A stretch of 12,061 nucleotides of DNA from Candidatus Thorarchaeota archaeon. Its GTDB lineage: Archaea; Asgardarchaeota; Thorarchaeia; Thorarchaeales; Thorarchaeaceae. The stretch is taken from positions 1 to 12,061 of the forward strand of contig JAEOST010000476.1 in the NCBI GenBank assembly GCA_016840245.1, read 5' to 3'. The notes beneath the pieces are model-generated. The model saw only the letters and a program-made list of their open reading frames with translations, was not told the origin of the DNA and made no database searches. Positions 1-6,519 of the stretch are shown piece after piece. Positions within the stretch are counted from its first letter, which is position 1. Every line of letters starts with the position of its first letter. The position numbers and the translations under genes were made by a program.

Positions 1-63
1 GCAATTGAATCATTGAAGTCGTAATTCGTCTATGATCACGAATATTGGAGAAAATGAACTAAC

Positions 64-1698
64 ATGAGCGAAAAATTGGCCATCTTGATAGAGAATGGAA
101 CAGTGGTTGATGGTTCTGGAAGTCAGCCATTTCAGGCAGATGTAGGTATTAGGGAGGGTAGAATAGTATCTATCGGGAAGACTGATTCAAACGATGCCAT
201 AGAAGTCATAGATGCGCTGGGACTAACTGTCTGTCCAGGGTTTATAGACATGCACAGCCACTCGGACGCAAGCTTGCCCTTTGATAATCGTCATGAATCA
301 ATGATTCGACAAGGAGTCACAACATCTGTCGTAGGTAATTGCGGATTCTCTCTTGCTCCAGTAAATGAAGACAGAATTGATATGTTAATGAAAGAACTCG
401 AGTTATTTTCTCCTCCCGGGCAGGAAATTGACATCACATGGCGTTCTTTTGAGGAATACCTGAAAGTAGTGACCAGTAATCAAATGTCTTCCAATATTGT
501 ACCGCTTGTTGGATTCGGGACAGTACGTATCGCAGGTGGTCCTGCCTATGAAAACCGCAAACCAACTCAAACTGAAATTGATGAGATGAAGAAGTATGTT
601 GCTGAAGCTATGGAGTCTGGTGCATTTGGGATGAGTACAGGTCTAATCTATGCTCCACAAGTCTATGCAAATACAATGGAAGTGGTTGAGCTTACTAAGT
701 CAGTAGCTGACTACAATGGTCTTTATTTCTCACATATCAGAGGAGAAGGTGCTACGGTGGTTCAAGCAGTTCAAGAACTCATCAGCATTGTTGACCAATC
801 TGGTTGCAGAGGAGGTCAAGTTGGACATCACAAGGTTGCAGGACACCTTCATTGGGGTAAAAGCATTGAAACCTTGAAGCTGATCGATGATGCAAACAAG
901 TGTGGGCTCAATATTGCCTGTGATCAATACCCGTATGTTCGTGGAATGACATCACTTGATACCGTTTTACCTCCTTGGGCGCATGAAGGAGGTTTTGAGA
1001 AAGTCCTAGCCCGATTGAAAAATCCAGAAGATATCGAGAGAATACGCCACGACATCGAAAATGGATTAGAGGGATGGGAGAACATGATTGATGAGGCAGG
1101 GTGGGACGGTATCTACATTTCTTCTGTCAAATATGACAAATGGAAATCAATAGAGGGGAAGAGTCTTGCAGAGATAACGAATCTCAAGGGATATTCAGAT
1201 CCGTTTCAGGTGCTTATCGATTTACTCATCGAAGAGGAACTTGAAGTAGTTATGACCATGGAAAGCATGGGCGAGGAAGATATTCATCGAATTATGAAAG
1301 GAGAGTATACAATGATAGGAAGTGATGGATGGGGTGTATCTCCCACAGGTATTCTTGGTTATGGAAAACCGCACCCCCGATTGTATGGCACCTTTCCGAG
1401 GATACTAGGTAAGTATGTTAGAGAAGACGGTATCCTGAAGCTTGAGGAAGCAATCTGGAAGATGACTGGTTTGCCAGCCAGAATGCTTGAATTAAAGAAC
1501 CGCGGCACATTGCGAGAAGGCGCATGGGCTGACCTCGTGGTATTCGATGCTAAATCAATCAAAGACCAAGCCACATTTCTTGATCCACATCAATTCCCTG
1601 TTGGTATTCATCATGTTATTGTGAATGGGGCAGTTGTTGTACAGGAGAATAGACAAATCGGCACACTTCCTGGAGCAGTACTCAAGAGTAATTCATAG
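64..1698 (+). CDS. N-acyl-D-amino-acid deacylase (D-aminoacylase, amidohydrolase superfamily)
   Basis: This predicted cytoplasmic zinc hydrolase would remove the acyl group from N-acyl-D-amino acids, giving a free D-amino acid and a carboxylate. The protein is 544 residues, in the range of the family (about 480-550). An N-terminal beta-sandwich part (about 1-58) leads into the TIM-barrel with MHSHSD (H64, H66, D68). It is followed by GNCGFS with C93, the family's cysteine metal ligand, SHIRGEG (H224, R226), GHHKVAG (H255/H256) and SDGWG with catalytic D421. HPRLYGTFPR at 437-446 is another family hallmark. All expected metal-binding and catalytic residues are present. The ATG start has GGAG at 47-50; the upstream ATG at 54 hits a stop after two codons. 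The gene stands alone, 126 bases before the ribbon-helix-helix gene. Substrate preference within the family, including possible dipeptide activity, cannot be read from the sequence. Confidence 0.9.
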   Translation: MSEKLAILIENGTVVDGSGSQPFQADVGIREGRIVSIGKTDSNDAIEVIDALGLTVCPGFIDMHSHSDASLPFDNRHESMIRQGVTTSVVGNCGFSLAPVNEDRIDMLMKELELFSPPGQEIDITWRSFEEYLKVVTSNQMSSNIVPLVGFGTVRIAGGPAYENRKPTQTEIDEMKKYVAEAMESGAFGMSTGLIYAPQVYANTMEVVELTKSVADYNGLYFSHIRGEGATVVQAVQELISIVDQSGCRGGQVGHHKVAGHLHWGKSIETLKLIDDANKCGLNIACDQYPYVRGMTSLDTVLPPWAHEGGFEKVLARLKNPEDIERIRHDIENGLEGWENMIDEAGWDGIYISSVKYDKWKSIEGKSLAEITNLKGYSDPFQVLIDLLIEEELEVVMTMESMGEEDIHRIMKGEYTMIGSDGWGVSPTGILGYGKPHPRLYGTFPRILGKYVREDGILKLEEAIWKMTGLPARMLELKNRGTLREGAWADLVVFDAKSIKDQATFLDPHQFPVGIHHVIVNGAVVVQENRQIGTLPGAVLKSNS

Positions 1699-1750
1699 AA
1701 TATTGATTCAATGAACACTCATACCCAGAATTGGAGTACCGAGATTCAAA

Positions 1751-1782
1751 TCCATGTTGACAATTCCCCAGTATTACATGGA
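1751..1782. repeat. 7-bp inverted repeat in the leader of the RHH-ftsZ unit
   Basis: TCCATGT at 1751-1757 is exactly mirrored by ACATGGA at 1776-1782 across an 18-base spacer. The right arm touches a weak TATA-like stretch (TCATATCT, 1784-1791) that could drive the downstream regulator and ftsZ genes. A binding site for a dimeric regulator is one reading. Chance is quite possible for arms this short. Confidence 0.3.
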
Positions 1783-1802
1783 ATCATATCTCCTTATGAC
1801 GC

Positions 1803-1820
1803 CAGTCCTATAGAGGACTG
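1803..1820. promoter_or_regulatory. Perfect hairpin/operator covering the ribosome-binding site of the RHH gene
   Basis: CAGTCCT (1803-1809) and AGGACTG (1814-1820) are perfect 7-bp inverted arms around the tetraloop ATAG. The candidate Shine-Dalgarno GAGG (1813-1816) lies in the loop edge and right arm, and the ATG follows four bases after the hairpin. As RNA it would partly hide the ribosome-binding site. As DNA it is a two-fold symmetric site suited to a ribbon-helix-helix dimer, possibly the product of the next gene. Both roles are inference. Confidence 0.5.
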
Positions 1821-1824
1821 ACAA

Positions 1825-2007
1825 ATGCGTTTGATAGCTGTGCACTTGCCAGAGAAAATCTTGACCGATATTCAACGTCTGGTCGATAATGGGCTCTATC
1901 CTAATCGATCAGAGGCCATTAGAATTGCAATTAGAGACCTCCTCAAACATGAGTTATGGGGTCGCGGCCAGAGAGTGAACCCAAATATGAGTGAGGTAGT
2001 GGGATGA
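1825..2007 (+). CDS. CdrS-like ribbon-helix-helix (CopG/MetJ fold) transcriptional regulator
   Basis: This 60-residue predicted DNA-binding protein should dimerise through an N-terminal beta ribbon (about RLIAVHLPE, 2-10). Helix 1 spans about 11-22. The second helix starts at PNRSEAIR (26-33), a signature of archaeal CopG-type regulators, and continues through IAIRDLL. The tail (41-60) is polar and short. The ATG has GAGG eight bases upstream, inside a perfect hairpin. The stop overlaps the ftsZ start as ATGA, so the two genes are almost certainly co-transcribed and translationally coupled. In haloarchaea a small protein of this type, CdrS, sits in the ftsZ2 operon and controls cell division. 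The matching position and fold make a CdrS-like role the best inference, though orthology is not proven here. It may also autoregulate through the leader repeats. Confidence 0.85.
   Translation: MRLIAVHLPEKILTDIQRLVDNGLYPNRSEAIRIAIRDLLKHELWGRGQRVNPNMSEVVG
1993..1997 (+). promoter_or_regulatory. Shine-Dalgarno site for ftsZ inside the RHH gene
   Basis: GAGGT lies six bases before the ATG at 2004, within the last codons of the regulator gene. It supports the ATGA-overlap start of ftsZ over the later in-frame ATG at 2073, and lets ribosomes reload at the junction. Confidence 0.6.
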
Positions 2008-3269
2008 AATCACTGATAGACTCCGCACGAGAACATAGTCGTACTGATAGACCTCTAGGTCCCACACTTGATATGGGTCAGGCACGAATTGTTGTAGTTG
2101 GATGTGGTGGAGCAGGTAATAATACAGTCAAGCGTCTGATGACAATTGGTGTCCAAGGCGCTGAGTGCATAGCAATAAACACTGACAGACAGCATCTAGC
2201 GGTGACCACTGCTCATCGCAAGCTCCTCATAGGTGAAAAGATTACGCGTGGATTAGGTGCGGGTGGATATCCCCACGTAGGACAGGCTGCAGCAGAAGAG
2301 TCAGCACAACAACTCTCAGAGTTACTTAGAGACGCTGATCTCGTCTTCATAGCAGCAGGAATGGGTGGTGGAACTGGCACAGGAAGCGCGCCAATCGTAG
2401 CTGAGATTGCAAAACGGAATGATGCAATTGTTGTTGGCGTTGTAACAATGCCCTTTACTCTAGAACGAGCTCGAATTGACAAGGCAAAAGCTGGGCTGTC
2501 ACGATTACAGGAATTTGCAGATACTGTTGTTGTCATTGATAATCAGAAATTGATGGAGTTAGTACCTGACCTTCCATTAGAGGAAGCGTTTGGAGTTGCT
2601 GACGAAGTACTTGCAGCCATGACTAAAGGCATCACTGAAACTATTACCATGCCCAGTCTGATTAATCTGGACTATGCAGACGTACGTTCTATCATCTGCA
2701 ATGGTGGTGTAGCACTTGTTGGTCTTGGTGAGGCAACTGGTGGCGAACGCGCTGAAGATGCAATCAAGAATGCTCTCAATAGTCCCTTGCTGGAAGTTGA
2801 ATGGAAGGGTGCCACTGGAGCACTAATCCACATTACTGGCGGCCCTGATATGTCGCTTGCTGAAGCCAATGGTGTTGGTGAGAAGATATCTGAGAAGATG
2901 AGCACCGATGCAAACGTGATATGGGGTGCTCGAGTTGACCCTCGGCTCACAGGTAGTGTACGAGTTATGCTTATCCTTACTGGTGTAAAGAGCCCACAGT
3001 TACTTGCTAGGTCCAAAGAAGAAACCGAAACATCTCGTGGAAGACGAAGGCTTTCCGACCTTGGTATGTTGGGAGGTTCAGCGGGAAGTCTAGACCCCCG
3101 AAAGATCAAGGCTGAGTTTCGCTCAATTGGTAAAGTACCATCAGTAGGTCGTAGTACATGGGAAGATAGACTGAAACCTCCTGAAAAACGACTGGATAGA
3201 AGTGCAACTGAGAAACGCCAAGTGAGAAAGAAGAGCCTAGATGATTTAGGACTGAGACGGTTATCATAG
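2004..3269 (+). CDS. ftsZ: Cell division GTPase FtsZ (tubulin homolog)
   Basis: FtsZ polymerises with GTP into the cytokinetic ring on the inner membrane face. The 421-residue protein has a 26-residue N-terminal extension, then the GTPase domain. GCGGAGNN is at 33-40, the tubulin signature [12 protein letters not shown] at 119-130, and the T7 loop NLDYADV at 221-227 with the catalytic acidic residues D223 and D226. The C-terminal domain runs to about 328 and ends in VMLILTG. All polymerisation and GTP hydrolysis motifs are intact. The remaining 90 residues form a long, basic, probably disordered linker. It contains two related motifs, LSDLGML (350-356) and LDDLGLR (412-418), the latter at the extreme C-terminus where FtsZ normally binds partners such as SepF or FtsA. 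The gene overlaps the upstream regulator and has its own GAGGT site. Whether it belongs to the archaeal FtsZ1 or FtsZ2 clade cannot be settled by eye. Confidence 0.97.
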   Translation: MKSLIDSAREHSRTDRPLGPTLDMGQARIVVVGCGGAGNNTVKRLMTIGVQGAECIAINTDRQHLAVTTAHRKLLIGEKITRGLGAGGYPHVGQAAAEESAQQLSELLRDADLVFIAAGMGGGTGTGSAPIVAEIAKRNDAIVVGVVTMPFTLERARIDKAKAGLSRLQEFADTVVVIDNQKLMELVPDLPLEEAFGVADEVLAAMTKGITETITMPSLINLDYADVRSIICNGGVALVGLGEATGGERAEDAIKNALNSPLLEVEWKGATGALIHITGGPDMSLAEANGVGEKISEKMSTDANVIWGARVDPRLTGSVRVMLILTGVKSPQLLARSKEETETSRGRRRLSDLGMLGGSAGSLDPRKIKAEFRSIGKVPSVGRSTWEDRLKPPEKRLDRSATEKRQVRKKSLDDLGLRRLS

Positions 3270-3334
3270 TCGTTCGCTATCGATTTGCACTAGGCACAAT
3301 AGTTCATTACGGTAGTGAAGGTAAGGACGTCCGA

Positions 3335-4006
3335 TTACAGTGATTTACCACATCTCTGGCATCGTTTATTCTCAGGTCTATTCATGGAGCCACATTTAGA
3401 ACATACTGCATTTTCAGCCATACGTAGAGTCTTGATGGCAGCTGTCTTGATTTTTCGAACATCAGAGTCCGAGATACCCAATTGACCCAATGCTCTGGGA
3501 TTAGCTTTCTCACAGAAACGGACAAGATCCTTCAGTTTTGGTGCAACCCGGTTCTCTTTCTTTGAAAGACGTTTTCGGTCATCGGTATCAAGGTGAGCTT
3601 CATTTACAATACCGTCTTGATAGAATGATAGTATATCACCCATGGTAGCTAAAGCCTCTACAAGGATTATTCCGGCATCCTTTGAACCACCACGCTTCGG
3701 ATCTGGGACCCTCTTTATCTGTTGATGGAGTTCGTCCAGTTTCGTTACTATTGCTCCTGATATGTTTCCAGCAGAGCCACCTCCAGCACGATACTGAGTC
3801 CTTACGTTTCGTTTTCCAGAGGAAGGTCGACTTCCGGTTTTACCATCTCCAAAGCTGACTTGGGTCATTCCATCGGCATCTTGTCTAGTTCTGTAAATTC
3901 TATCTCCTGTGCTGACCTCTGCTTGTTTCCTGATAGAACTTCCACAGTACGGACATACAGTTTCGTTTGCATCGATATTACCACCGCAACTATCACAACT
4001 AGCCAT
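3335..4006 (-). CDS. Unrecognised protein with a zinc ribbon at each end
   Basis: I do not recognise a named family. The 223-residue protein starts with a CX2CX10CX2C ribbon (C4, C7, C18, C21) and ends with a second ribbon of exactly the same spacing (C202, C205, C216, C219). The intervening part begins with a glycine-, serine- and arginine-rich low-complexity stretch (about 30-82). A predicted mostly helical, charged domain follows (about 84-200). No signal peptide or membrane segment is visible, so it is probably cytoplasmic. Such ribbons usually bind zinc and serve in protein or nucleic-acid contacts. I chose the ATG at 4006 because GGGTG (4013-4017) sits six bases upstream. A GTG nine bases earlier would add three residues but lies within that site. 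The methyltransferase gene is 66 bases upstream on the same strand, so co-transcription is possible, and the 3' end converges on ftsZ. Function is unknown. Confidence 0.8.
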   Translation of the reverse strand: MASCDSCGGNIDANETVCPYCGSSIRKQAEVSTGDRIYRTRQDADGMTQVSFGDGKTGSRPSSGKRNVRTQYRAGGGSAGNISGAIVTKLDELHQQIKRVPDPKRGGSKDAGIILVEALATMGDILSFYQDGIVNEAHLDTDDRKRLSKKENRVAPKLKDLVRFCEKANPRALGQLGISDSDVRKIKTAAIKTLRMAENAVCSKCGSMNRPENKRCQRCGKSL

Positions 4007-4072
4007 AGAAAACACCCATTCTTGTACTAAATAATCAGAATCAGGGCAGGATTTAGAGTTTCTGACAAAATT

Positions 4073-4864
4073 CTAGGTCTTCTGTGCAGTCATAAAGATT
4101 GCAGTTCTGCTGAATCGCACTCCCCCATCACCTGTCATGTATTCCTTGATGGCTCTATATACATCTGATTTGATATCTTCAGTGATGATCTCACCGTCAT
4201 CTTTGTCATCAATCCAGTTATAGTCCATCATCTCTTTCCACCAATTATCTACTGAAGTGTACGTATGATGATGAATCTCTGTCACAAATCTAAGGTCTTT
4301 GAGGCCTTTATCCTTCATGATAGCACGCCAACCTTCTTCGTGTTCAGTATGGTAGTTCGTCCTGCATTCAATATCATGAGAGTTGAAAAAACGCTTCATC
4401 CAGTCCAAATCTTCTTGATTTAACCATGTACTCAGTCCGAAGTACCCGCCTGGCTTTAACACTCGGAGAATCTCCTTCGTGAGTAAATCTTCAGTGACAA
4501 ACTTCAGGGTATTGAAATCAAAGTAGTCATCCCATCCGATGAACCCAGCAATGGTATAATCAAAACTGGCATCCGGTAACTCAGTATCTGTAGCATCTTT
4601 CAGGAGAACTTTCGCATTAGAAATATCACAGCGGTTTATCTCACCATTTGCTTTGTCAACGCAGTGTTCGCACAACTCGACACCTGTCACATATCCATTC
4701 TTACCGACCCTTTTTGCTGCTGGATAGAGATTTGCTCCGCCACCTGTTCCAATATCAAGGACCTTTGAACCTTCTTTGATCTCTAGTAATCGAACAAGTG
4801 TTTCTCCAAAATGATCCCAGAAAGTTCCCCATGTACTTGGTACTAATTCATCAGTAACCAACAC
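4073..4864 (-). CDS. Class I SAM-dependent methyltransferase
   Basis: This 263-residue cytoplasmic protein has the Rossmann-type SAM-binding fold. Motif I is VLDIGTGGG (35-43). The acidic residue ending strand 2 is E63 in GVEL. LLKDAT (87-92) fits the adenine-binding region, and LRVLKPGG (133-140) is the typical post-motif loop of UbiE/COQ5-like small-molecule methyltransferases. The C-terminal third (about 150-263) is rich in His, Trp and acidic residues and probably forms the substrate lid. The substrate cannot be told. The start is a GTG: the codon two positions upstream in frame is TAG, so no longer start is possible, and GGGTAG lies just before it. The gene is 149 bases downstream of the Sm-like gene, with its own candidate promoter, and 66 bases upstream of the double-ribbon gene. 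Confidence 0.85.
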   Translation of the reverse strand: MLVTDELVPSTWGTFWDHFGETLVRLLEIKEGSKVLDIGTGGGANLYPAAKRVGKNGYVTGVELCEHCVDKANGEINRCDISNAKVLLKDATDTELPDASFDYTIAGFIGWDDYFDFNTLKFVTEDLLTKEILRVLKPGGYFGLSTWLNQEDLDWMKRFFNSHDIECRTNYHTEHEEGWRAIMKDKGLKDLRFVTEIHHHTYTSVDNWWKEMMDYNWIDDKDDGEIITEDIKSDVYRAIKEYMTGDGGVRFSRTAIFMTAQKT

Positions 4865-4893
4865 AATCTACCCATGATTGAATCACAAGGTAC

Positions 4894-4909
4894 GAATATG
4901 TACTTTGGA
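4894..4909 (-). promoter_or_regulatory. Candidate archaeal BRE/TATA promoter for the methyltransferase gene
   Basis: Read on the minus strand, TCCAAAGTACATATTC gives an A-rich BRE-like part followed by a TATA-like box. Its centre lies about 35 bases before the GTG start, which would leave a leader of only about ten bases. The match is by eye. Confidence 0.3.
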
Positions 4910-4956
4910 TTCAGCGCAAGGATGTAGTAGGATAGGCCATCGTCGCAGCATTAGGC

Positions 4957-4970
4957 CTAGTCTTGACTAG
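4957..4970. repeat. 14-bp interrupted palindrome between the Sm-like and methyltransferase genes
   Basis: CTAGTC-TT-GACTAG is a perfect 6-bp inverted repeat with a two-base centre. It lies 43 bases past the Sm-like stop and about 50 bases upstream of the candidate methyltransferase promoter. It could be a regulator site or a transcript 3'-end hairpin; no T-run follows on either strand, which argues against a classical terminator. Confidence 0.35.
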
Positions 4971-5013
4971 ATTAGACACCGAGTAACTATCAATTGTATC
5001 CATTTACATCATA

Positions 5014-5442
5014 TTACTCTAAGATTCCGCGCTCCCTAAGCCAGGGTTCTGCAACTTGGACAACTCTCTCGTAGAGTGGACCGGTTCCATCAACACCTTC
5101 AGGAGTAATGCGAATCTTATTCATGACGACAATTATAGCTCTATCAGCAAAGTATTGGATTCCACCAGGTGGGAACTGCTTCTCCAATTCCTTGGCAAGT
5201 CCCTCTAAGCTGATTTCCTGTTCTGCGACAGAGAATGAAACAATGCTTGGACCGTAGATGAACATCTTTGGTACAGCCGCATCGCCTGTAACACCTGCAA
5301 GAACAATGCTAAGGGTAGCTTGATCGATACCGATGAGTGTTCCTGCGTATTTCTTTCCGTTGTTCAGTTCAACTTCAATGGATGAACCGACTACTGCGGC
5401 CATCTCACGGTTGAAAGCTCTCATTGCTGCGACATCTGACAT
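5014..5442 (-). CDS. Sm-like (Lsm/SmAP) RNA-binding protein with C-terminal domain
   Basis: Archaeal Sm-like proteins form heptameric rings that bind U-rich RNA. This 142-residue protein has an N-terminal helix (about 5-16), then the five-strand Sm fold. Sm1 covers about 17-51 (VGSSIEVELNNGKKYAGTLI, then ID and LSIVL), and a compact Sm2 is at 61-72 (FIYGPSIVSFSV). A further domain of about 65 residues (78-142) follows, with LEGLAKELEKQF, a hydrophobic strand RAIIVVMNKI (101-110) and a C-terminal helix. At nearly twice the usual SmAP length it resembles the SmAP3 type, which also carries a C-terminal domain. I placed the start at the ATG because GGTGAT (5449-5454) is six bases upstream; the longer TTG start would place that signal inside the coding region. 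It is divergent from the membrane zinc-ribbon gene. Confidence 0.85.
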   Translation of the reverse strand: MSDVAAMRAFNREMAAVVGSSIEVELNNGKKYAGTLIGIDQATLSIVLAGVTGDAAVPKMFIYGPSIVSFSVAEQEISLEGLAKELEKQFPPGGIQYFADRAIIVVMNKIRITPEGVDGTGPLYERVVQVAEPWLRERGILE

Positions 5443-5448
5443 CCTATT

Positions 5449-5454
5449 ATCACC
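5449..5454 (-). promoter_or_regulatory. Strong GGTGAT Shine-Dalgarno site for the Sm-like gene
   Basis: On the minus strand GGTGAT lies exactly six bases before the ATG at 5442. It is a full match to the end of archaeal 16S rRNA and decides the start codon. Confidence 0.75.
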
Positions 5455-5499
5455 TTTCAAAGTAAAAGTGCAGACTAGACCTCCCGCGAAAAAATCCCG

Positions 5500-5507
5500 T
5501 TTTAAAA
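5500..5507 (-). promoter_or_regulatory. Candidate TATA box for the Sm-like gene
   Basis: TTTTAAAA, a self-complementary A/T block in a G/C-richer setting, lies about 60 bases before the Sm-like ATG. Transcription starting about 25 bases downstream would give a leader of about 35 bases containing the GGTGAT site. Being symmetric, it could in principle work in either direction. Confidence 0.45.
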
Positions 5508-5544
5508 CCTCTGTTAAGACGACAGACTTCGCAAGTCAAAGGAC

Positions 5545-5551
5545 GTATAAG
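5545..5551 (+). promoter_or_regulatory. Candidate TATA box for the membrane zinc-ribbon gene
   Basis: GTATAAG is preceded by an A/G-rich BRE-like stretch (CAAAGGAC) and is centred about 29 bases before the GTG at 5577. This predicts a nearly leaderless transcript, in line with the absence of a clear Shine-Dalgarno site there. Confidence 0.4.
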
Positions 5552-5576
5552 GTCTGAATCTGAGTGGTATGTACTG

Positions 5577-5900
5577 GTGGGAAGTTTGAATCTCAGAATT
5601 GTGATAAATATCCTCATAGCGTTGATGATTCTATTGCTTCTTCCCTTCATTGCAGTCTGGACTGCTAGCTATTCGCAAGAGTATCCACTACTTCTTGTTT
5701 TTCTTATTCTTGGTCTTGTGGGTCTAGCAATTCTTCTAGGCCAGTGGTGGGGATCTGACATAGGTGAAAGGCCCAAAATCTATCGCTATAGACTCAGAAA
5801 GCGATTCTGTCCTCATTGCGACTATCCATATTCATCTGTCAGAAACCAGACCTGTGTGAACTGTGGCAGGTCTTTAGTTGCTGAAAACAGTCCCTTATGA
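5577..5900 (+). CDS. Two-helix membrane protein with C-terminal zinc ribbon
   Basis: This 107-residue small membrane protein belongs to no family I can name. Two hydrophobic segments (about 8-29 and 36-57) are joined by a short polar turn. A basic stretch (68-76, YRYRLRKR) and a CX2CX11CX2C zinc ribbon (C78, C81, C93, C96) follow. By the positive-inside rule the basic stretch and the ribbon should face the cytoplasm, as would the N-terminus. The start is a GTG near a well-placed TATA-like box; a TTG three codons later is an alternative. Its stop overlaps the ATG of the DinB-like gene as ATGA, implying co-translation and perhaps a shared function. Role unknown; anchoring a cytosolic partner at the membrane is one possibility. 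Confidence 0.7.
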   Translation: MGSLNLRIVINILIALMILLLLPFIAVWTASYSQEYPLLLVFLILGLVGLAILLGQWWGSDIGERPKIYRYRLRKRFCPHCDYPYSSVRNQTCVNCGRSLVAENSPL

Positions 5901-6439
5901 CTACGCCCAAGCTGGTGGGATTTCTATTGAAGACTGGAAAAGAAACGAAGAGCGAGATGGTTGCTATACTTCAATCAGTGCGTGAAGAACTCGAGGGTGC
6001 ATGGAACGCTCTGACCCCTGAACAGATGGAAACCGAAATAATCCAAGGAGAATGGACCGCCAAGGACATAGTAGCTCACATCACTACATGGGAACACCAT
6101 GGAATTGGTTGGATTCAATCTCTAGCCAAGGGTGAGAAACCATTGATGCCAGTTCCAGATATTCCTATGGACGAAGTCAGAGAGAATTTGAAGGTCCTAA
6201 ATGCAGAGTATACGAAGAAGAATCAAGCCGTACCTCTCAATTTGGTCTTGGAAGAATCCCGTCAAGCGTATGAGGCGTTATTGAAAGAGATCGAGAAACT
6301 CACTGAAGAGGACCTCGAAAAGACATTCGAATATAATTGGGCAGATGAATCCGTTTCAGGTCGAAAAGTCATTGCCTGGCGATACTGGCACTATCAATCA
6401 CATCTCAAACACATTCAGGAATGGATTTCTAAGAAATAG
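5897..6439 (+). CDS. DinB-like four-helix bundle protein, ClbS/DfsB (DUF1706) type
   Basis: The 180-residue protein has the DinB/DfsB pattern. GEWTAKDIVAHITTWEHH (51-68) is the family's tryptophan-bearing second helix, and WRYWHYQSHLKHIQEW (161-176) is the last helix. H61 with H165 and H169 are suited to the metal-binding triad of the superfamily; H68 and H172 are nearby. Members include bacillithiol- or mycothiol-linked transferases, metal-dependent hydrolases and the colibactin self-resistance protein ClbS, so the reaction here is not predictable. It is expected to be cytoplasmic. The ATG overlaps the upstream stop (ATGA), favouring this start by coupling. A second ATG at 5957 would drop 20 residues that the family usually lacks and cannot be ruled out. 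Confidence 0.75.
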   Translation: MTTPKLVGFLLKTGKETKSEMVAILQSVREELEGAWNALTPEQMETEIIQGEWTAKDIVAHITTWEHHGIGWIQSLAKGEKPLMPVPDIPMDEVRENLKVLNAEYTKKNQAVPLNLVLEESRQAYEALLKEIEKLTEEDLEKTFEYNWADESVSGRKVIAWRYWHYQSHLKHIQEWISKK

Positions 6440-6519
6440 CAAGTATTGCTAAACGTTACATAACCAAGACGGTTGCGTTTCTGTAAACAGTCATATGCCC
6501 ACAAATTGCACTCCGAAAC

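Noticed and set aside
1..24. Seven open codons ending in TAA at the left edge that could be the tail of an upstream gene
   Set aside because: Too short to show homology or coding character.
2213..3109. Long minus-strand open frames of 107 and 145 codons inside ftsZ
   Set aside because: They lie antisense to a fully conserved ftsZ, have low-complexity Ser/Pro/Ala-rich products and no start signal; they are shadows of ftsZ codon use.
3270..3334. Possible terminator between convergent ftsZ and the double-ribbon gene
   Set aside because: No T-run or stable hairpin is visible in the 65 bases on either strand.
5333..5557. Plus-strand open frame of 74 codons across the Sm-like gene and its promoter
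   Set aside because: It is antisense to a recognised Sm fold and has no recognisable domain or start signal.
6440..6519. Small palindromes (CTGTAAACAG, AACGTT) between the DinB-like and flavoprotein genes
   Set aside because: Arms of three or four bases are expected by chance in an 80-base gap; no clear promoter or terminator could be placed.
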